The translations under genes and the position numbers were made by a program. The notes below the pieces were generated by a model. The model saw only the letters and a list, made by a program, of their open reading frames with translations. It was not told where the DNA came from and searched no databases. Below are positions 7,774 through 11,542 of a DNA stretch of 11,542 nt, piece by piece. Position 1 is the first letter of the stretch, and each line of letters begins with the position of its first letter. The stretch is from the NCBI GenBank assembly GCA_027620815.1, contig JAQCDH010000018.1, positions 1-11,542 of the forward strand, given 5' to 3'. Origin of the DNA: Bacillota bacterium. GTDB lineage: Bacteria; Bacillota_I; Bacilli_A; Acholeplasmatales; Acholeplasmataceae.

Positions 7774-7808
7774 TAAGAAGGCGGCAATAACGCATTGCCG
7801 CCTCCTTA
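7774..7808 (+). other. Intercistronic hairpin between malE and malF
   Basis: Arms 7774-7788 and 7794-7808 form a 15-bp stem with one A-C mismatch and a 5-nt loop. The inner nine pairs (GGCGGCAAT/ATTGCCGCC) are unusually GC-rich for this region. The hairpin is followed by TTAGTTTATAAGGAG rather than a T-run, so it is unlikely to be an efficient terminator. In family context, such a structure would protect the 3' end of malE mRNA or partly attenuate transcription into malFG, raising the ratio of binding protein to permease. It ends 9 bases before the malF ribosome site (7818-7823). Confidence 0.8.
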
Positions 7809-7828
7809 TTAGTTTATAAGGAGCATGA

Positions 7829-10246
7829 ATGAAGGCACTAAGTACAATTAAAGCAATTTTATCAGCATTCATATGGGGTTCAGGACAAGCTCTGAATCGT
7901 CAATATATTAAAGCTTTATTCTTTTTCATTATTTTTGTCGGATTTGTTGGTACAGAATTATTAACGAGTTCTTATTTCGAAGAGACATCAGCATATACAA
8001 AACTGGTTGGTGATGATCTTACTGATACATGGTATCAAGACAATTTATATGCACGTTATTTCAATTTAAAAAATGAAAATAATATACGTGCAAATGGTTT
8101 TGATTCTACGGGATATGAACCTTATGAAACGTTTTTGAGATCACTTAATATTCCTGAAAATGCAACAGATAAAGAAACATTAGCTGCACTCAATGAAATT
8201 AATATGTTGCAGTTTATTGCAGATGATCTTAGAGAGGCAAACTTACCAACAGTTACAAATTTATCTACACTTGAAGCGGTTTTAGCTTCCGATTTTGATA
8301 TCACTACAGGTACCCTTCTTGAAAGAAGAGGTATCTTATTTGTTGATGAGGATGGAACCTATTATATCGAAAGAAATGTTGAACTTGAAGACGGAAGTAA
8401 TCAAAAAGAATTTATAGAAACAACCATGCTCCATGGTGGATTCAATGAATCGAACATCTTGTTATCTAATGAAGGACTTGTTCGTTTCGAAAAGCTTAAT
8501 GAAATTTATGAAATTGAAGATACTTTTTATTTAAGAGTAAAAATAGATGGATCTTTTAGATTTGTTAATTTACTAACAGAAGAAATTATATCAACCATTG
8601 AAATGGATAATAACAGAGTTCCAATTGAAGGTCCTATGTATCTTGTAGATGAGACGTTCTATGAGTATTATGAAGCTGGTATGATTTATTTATCTCAACG
8701 CTTACAATATGAACAAACGCCATTCACAAGAGTTTTCCGTCAAGCATTATATTATGATTATAGTGCGGATCATCTTGATTATTCTAATGCTGACTTTAAT
8801 AGACTAATGGTGCGGGTTTATCTCAATTTAAATACTGATCTTAAAGAAAATTTTGAATCTCAATATGATAATTTCTTTTATGATCAAGCAGGATTTTTTA
8901 TTCGTAGTTATTGGTCTGTAGGGACGCTTGGTATTGCACAAAAAGTTAATTTTACGAATCATATGTCTTTAGCTGAGGCGCTTGCAGGACAAGGATTAAG
9001 TGAAAGAGAGTTTTCACTTTTCACGACTCCGGGTTTTCAAATAAGTGAAAATATTCCGATACAAGGTCACGTATCGACAATGATTTTACTAGAAGGTTTA
9101 ATTGGAATCATCTCGTCACTATTCTTTTTCATCTTTATGATTTGGGGAATTTTAGATGCCTACAGAGTAAGTGAACAAAAACGTAAAAATGAAAAAGTAT
9201 TAAAAGATATTGATTATTTTAAAGATGTATATGAAAGTAGTTACGAATACATCATTTTATCTCCTGCAATGTTTGTATTAGCCTTTATTTCAATTATGCC
9301 AATTGTCTTTGGATTTATGATTGCATTCACTGATATTGCTGGTAATGAATCGATGTTAGATAACTTTGATTATGTTGGATTTAGAAATTTTATTGCGATT
9401 TTTGATTTCACATCAGGATTAGGTCAATCATTTGGGCAAGCATTTTGGCGCGTTCTTGGATGGACTGTTGTATGGGCCATTTTATCGACAGCAACCGTAT
9501 TTTTTGGAGGATTTTTCCAAGCACTCATTTTAAACAGTGAAAAAGTTGTTTTTAGAAAATTTTGGAGAACATTATTTATTTTACCTTGGGCAATACCAGC
9601 ATTACTTTCTCAGATGGTATTCTCTGTTATGTTTAAAGAACTTGGTTTTATCAACCAATTTTTAAAAGATTTAGGCGTCTATGATATGCTTTTTGATTTA
9701 GGAATGTTAGGGGTCAATTACGAAAGTTTATCTGGCATTAGAACACTCTTTTACTTAGGTTTAGACAATATTCAATGGTTTACCAATCCATTTAATACGA
9801 CCTTTGTAAGAGGAAGTATTGTCTTAATTAATATTTGGTTAGGGTTTCCATATTTTATGGCACTCATGACAGGTGTGATGACTGCTATTGATAAAACATT
9901 ATATGAGGCTGCAGATATCGATGGAGCCAGTGGATGGCAAAAAATCCGACTAATTACAATGCCGCTTGTTTTATATTCAACTGCACCAATCTTAATTATG
10001 ACATTTTCAGGTAACTTTAATAATTTTGGTGTCATTTACTTTATTACAGGTGGTGGACCTAATGACGGGAAACCATCACTTGGATTTGCAGGAGACACCG
10101 ATATTTTAATTTCATGGATGTATAAGTTAACAGTAGATTATAGTATTTATAATATGGCTTCTGTGTTCTCGGTATTAATATTCTTATTTGTGGGTTCAAT
10201 TACTGCTTGGAATTTATCAAGAACCCGCGCATTCCAGGAGGATTAG
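7829..10246 (+). CDS. malF: MalF-type maltodextrin permease with a large extracellular insert
   Basis: At 805 residues this is well above the ~430-515 usual for MalF/MalC. Layout: an N-terminal segment GSGQALNRQYIKAL (17-30) resembling the G-GQ-xNxQ-xKG motif of TM2-like small membrane domains; helix 1 ~29-46; a soluble region ~47-415; helix 2 ~416-441; a basic cytoplasmic stretch ~442-470; then the MetI-type permease core with six helices at about 474-500, 540-566, 580-602, 660-684, 713-735 and 770-793. The EAA loop, which docks the ATPase, is intact: EAADIDGA (693-700) followed by P712. By charge and helix count, the 47-415 region lies outside the cell. AAGGAG (7818-7823) is 5 nt from the ATG. 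An ATG four bases upstream is in another frame and runs quickly into a stop. It pairs with malG, whose start is 3 bp beyond its stop. No ATPase gene is present nearby. Confidence 0.9.
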   Translation: MKALSTIKAILSAFIWGSGQALNRQYIKALFFFIIFVGFVGTELLTSSYFEETSAYTKLVGDDLTDTWYQDNLYARYFNLKNENNIRANGFDSTGYEPYETFLRSLNIPENATDKETLAALNEINMLQFIADDLREANLPTVTNLSTLEAVLASDFDITTGTLLERRGILFVDEDGTYYIERNVELEDGSNQKEFIETTMLHGGFNESNILLSNEGLVRFEKLNEIYEIEDTFYLRVKIDGSFRFVNLLTEEIISTIEMDNNRVPIEGPMYLVDETFYEYYEAGMIYLSQRLQYEQTPFTRVFRQALYYDYSADHLDYSNADFNRLMVRVYLNLNTDLKENFESQYDNFFYDQAGFFIRSYWSVGTLGIAQKVNFTNHMSLAEALAGQGLSEREFSLFTTPGFQISENIPIQGHVSTMILLEGLIGIISSLFFFIFMIWGILDAYRVSEQKRKNEKVLKDIDYFKDVYESSYEYIILSPAMFVLAFISIMPIVFGFMIAFTDIAGNESMLDNFDYVGFRNFIAIFDFTSGLGQSFGQAFWRVLGWTVVWAILSTATVFFGGFFQALILNSEKVVFRKFWRTLFILPWAIPALLSQMVFSVMFKELGFINQFLKDLGVYDMLFDLGMLGVNYESLSGIRTLFYLGLDNIQWFTNPFNTTFVRGSIVLINIWLGFPYFMALMTGVMTAIDKTLYEAADIDGASGWQKIRLITMPLVLYSTAPILIMTFSGNFNNFGVIYFITGGGPNDGKPSLGFAGDTDILISWMYKLTVDYSIYNMASVFSVLIFLFVGSITAWNLSRTRAFQED

Positions 10247-10249
10247 AAG

Positions 10250-11317
10250 ATGTTATTTCTACAATTATTGACTATATTTTTAATCTTACTTGTTATTTTT
10301 GTACACCAATCTACGGTGTATGAATATGCAAGACGAAAAGGATATGAAGGGATTAAACCCGGACTTATTGGACTCATTCCAATTTACGGTTTGTTTTACT
10401 ATAAACGTATTGAAAAAAGAAGAAATGTTTCAGATCGAGGGTTAAAAGAAGTTTTCAAACTTAATCATATGTTACAACGAGTTGCTTTATATATTCAAAT
10501 ACTGATTGTTGCAGCACTTGTTATTGTTCCGGTTGTTTATATTTTTGGACTAGCTTTTTCAAACATTCGTTCAGATATTCCAAATCAAATTTGGCCTGAA
10601 AATCCAAGTTTTGAGGCGTTTAATTATCTATTTACAGAAACGAAGTTCACCACTTGGTATTGGAATACGCTTTCGATTGCCCTTATCAATATGTTTATTG
10701 GTACAGTACTTATTACTGGTGCAGCTTATGTCTTTGCAAGATTTAGTTTCAAAGGGAAACGTGCAGGGTTACTTGGTATTTTAGTTCTTCAAGCATTTCC
10801 ATCATTTATGGGTTTAATTGCAATGTATGTCTTATTTTGGAGATTTGGATTACTTGGACAACCTAGAGCACTTTCAATTTTATATATTGGTGGATCGATT
10901 CCTGGAAATTTATGGCTTATTAAAGGGTTCTTGCAACAAATTCCAAAAGATTTAGATGAATCAGCGATGATCGATGGTGCGAATAAGTTTCAAATTTTCT
11001 GGCACATCATCTTACCGCTCTCTGTGCCTATCTTAACATTTGTTGCCGTAACTATGTTTATGGGACCGTGGATGGATTATATTTTACCAGGTTATTTACT
11101 TAATTATTATCCTCAAAATGCGCCAGCAGGTTATGATGTTACCAATCAATGGACACTTGCTGTGGGGTTATTTAGATTTATTAATGACTTGAATTATATT
11201 CACTATTCTGCCTTTGCAGCAGGTGCTTTACTAGTCGGTATACCAATTACCATTCTTTATATGGTCTTCCAGCGTTACTTAATTGAAGGTATTATGGCAG
11301 GTGCAACGAAAGGTTAA
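10250..11317 (+). CDS. malG: MalG-type maltodextrin permease with N-terminal membrane extension
   Basis: This 355-residue inner permease subunit has an intact EAA loop, ESAMIDGA (237-244) with P256, and the C-terminal half of a MetI-type permease. MalG proteins are usually ~280 residues, and the excess is at the N-terminus: a first helix ~1-18, then ARRKGYEGIKPGLIGLIPIYGL (27-48) and a basic segment KRIEKRR (52-58). This resembles small membrane proteins with a GW-x-x-LIP-x-YN-type motif. The canonical core begins near residue 75, with helices at about 78-102, 138-163, 173-197, 207-226, 257-280 and 318-340. The ATG is 3 bp after the malF TAG, and its AGGAGG (10236-10241, spacing 8) lies inside the malF end, so translation is probably coupled. 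It forms the membrane channel with MalF and needs an ATPase from elsewhere. Confidence 0.92.
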   Translation: MLFLQLLTIFLILLVIFVHQSTVYEYARRKGYEGIKPGLIGLIPIYGLFYYKRIEKRRNVSDRGLKEVFKLNHMLQRVALYIQILIVAALVIVPVVYIFGLAFSNIRSDIPNQIWPENPSFEAFNYLFTETKFTTWYWNTLSIALINMFIGTVLITGAAYVFARFSFKGKRAGLLGILVLQAFPSFMGLIAMYVLFWRFGLLGQPRALSILYIGGSIPGNLWLIKGFLQQIPKDLDESAMIDGANKFQIFWHIILPLSVPILTFVAVTMFMGPWMDYILPGYLLNYYPQNAPAGYDVTNQWTLAVGLFRFINDLNYIHYSAFAAGALLVGIPITILYMVFQRYLIEGIMAGATKG

Positions 11318-11319
11318 TT

Positions 11320-11349
11320 AAAAAAGGGTAATTATTTACCCTTTTTTTT
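11320..11349 (+). terminator. Intrinsic terminator of the maltodextrin transport operon
   Basis: A perfect 12-bp stem (11320-11331 with 11336-11347) has a 4-nt loop and the core GGGTAA/TTACCC. It is preceded by a run of A and followed by eight T (11342-11349). It starts 3 bases after the malG stop codon and separates the operon from the next gene. Confidence 0.93.
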
Positions 11350-11353
11350 CATG

Positions 11354-11367
11354 TGAAACCGTTATTA
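11354..11367. promoter_or_regulatory. Possible LacI-family / cre-like operator upstream of the phosphorylase-like gene
   Basis: TGAAACCGTTATTA matches the TGNAANCGNTNNCA core except for one base in the right arm. It lies ~24 bp upstream of the candidate -10 of the next gene. It suggests that the gene shares a regulator with the divergent control region at 4385-4445, but a single imperfect match could be chance. Confidence 0.35.
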
Positions 11368-11390
11368 GAAAGCCATTTTAAGCCTTTTTG

Positions 11391-11399
11391 TGTTAAAAT
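11391..11399 (+). promoter_or_regulatory. Extended -10 promoter element for the phosphorylase-like gene
   Basis: TGTTAAAAT consists of TG plus one base plus TAAAAT (5 of 6 to consensus). No good -35 lies 16-18 nt upstream, which extended -10 promoters can tolerate. The start codon is 28 bases downstream, with GAAGGAG at 11414-11420 and 7 nt spacing. The operon terminator just upstream makes a separate promoter necessary. Confidence 0.5.
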
Positions 11400-11427
11400 A
11401 TAGTTATATCAATGAAGGAGAACACCC

Positions 11428-11542
11428 ATGCCTCAACTTACAATCAAAGAAAACTTTATTAGTCAATTACAATCACAATTTCATGTCGATATGAAATCTT
11501 CTCGATTAGAAGAGCGCTATCAAGTATTAGCATCGCTAGTTC
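11428..11542 (+). CDS. Probable alpha-glucan (glycogen/maltodextrin) phosphorylase, N-terminal fragment
   Basis: Only the first 38 codons are present and the gene runs off the window. It starts at ATG with GAAGGAG 7 nt upstream. The visible protein has a KENFISQLQSQF helix followed by LEERYQVLASLV. This resembles the N-terminus of Gram-positive glycogen/maltodextrin phosphorylases, in which a K-x-x-F helix is followed by a Y-x-AL-x-x-LV helix. Such enzymes release glucose 1-phosphate from alpha-1,4-glucans in the cytoplasm, which would suit imported maltodextrin. No catalytic or pyridoxal-phosphate site is visible in this fragment, so the call rests on a short N-terminal pattern plus context. 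It has no signal peptide, consistent with a cytoplasmic enzyme. Confidence 0.55.
   Translation, partial: MPQLTIKENFISQLQSQFHVDMKSSRLEERYQVLASLV

Noticed and set aside
7774..7828. The malE-malF hairpin as a rho-independent terminator ending a malE transcript
   Set aside because: There is no T-run after the stem, and malF follows closely with its own ribosome site, so readthrough is more likely.
1..11542. Mobile elements, CRISPR arrays, tRNA or rRNA genes
   Set aside because: No transposase or integrase motifs, repeat-spacer arrays or cloverleaf structures were seen; all long intervals are filled by metabolic genes.

Overview
The window comes from a low-GC bacterium that uses the standard genetic code: TGA ends the gene at 635-1429, and Trp is encoded by TGG throughout. 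The content is almost entirely about breaking down and importing starch or maltodextrin. Two extracellular proteins would suit a wall-less or thin-walled cell: a pullulanase held by a C-terminal membrane helix with no LPXTG sorting signal, and a secreted binding protein with no wall anchor. Together with the AT-rich base composition, this suggests an Acholeplasma/Izemoplasma-type Mollicute relative or another low-GC Firmicute. This assignment is an inference; there is no rRNA or marker gene to confirm it.

Layout. (1) 1-1429, plus strand: the 3' end of a GH13 alpha-amylase-type glycosidase, overlapping by one base a DUF1189 membrane protein of the kind called MalA in streptococcal maltodextrin loci. 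(2) 1433-1469: a symmetrical hairpin terminator serving two converging transcripts. (3) 1480-4329, minus strand: a 949-residue membrane-anchored type I pullulanase. (4) 4330-4516: a 187-bp divergent control region with promoter-like elements on both strands and three LacI-family/cre-like operators, one over each predicted -35 box. (5) 4517-11317, plus strand: an operon of four genes. They encode a secreted non-catalytic multi-domain starch-binding protein, a MalE-type binding lipoprotein, a MalF-type permease with a very large extracellular insert, and a MalG-type permease with an N-terminal extension. A strong hairpin lies between malE and malF, and a strong terminator follows malG. (6) 11318-11542: a new promoter region and the start of a gene whose N-terminus resembles alpha-glucan phosphorylases.

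How the parts fit. Pullulanase at the cell surface would debranch external polymer. The non-catalytic starch-binding protein could hold polymer or oligosaccharide near the cell. MalE, MalF and MalG would import maltodextrins, and the cytoplasmic phosphorylase (and perhaps the GH13 enzyme) would degrade them. No MalK-type ATPase is encoded here, so the transporter must use one from elsewhere.

The least ordinary elements are the stand-alone starch-binding protein that opens the transporter operon, the roughly 370-residue extracellular domain between the first two helices of the MalF homologue, and the operator arrangement in the divergent control region.
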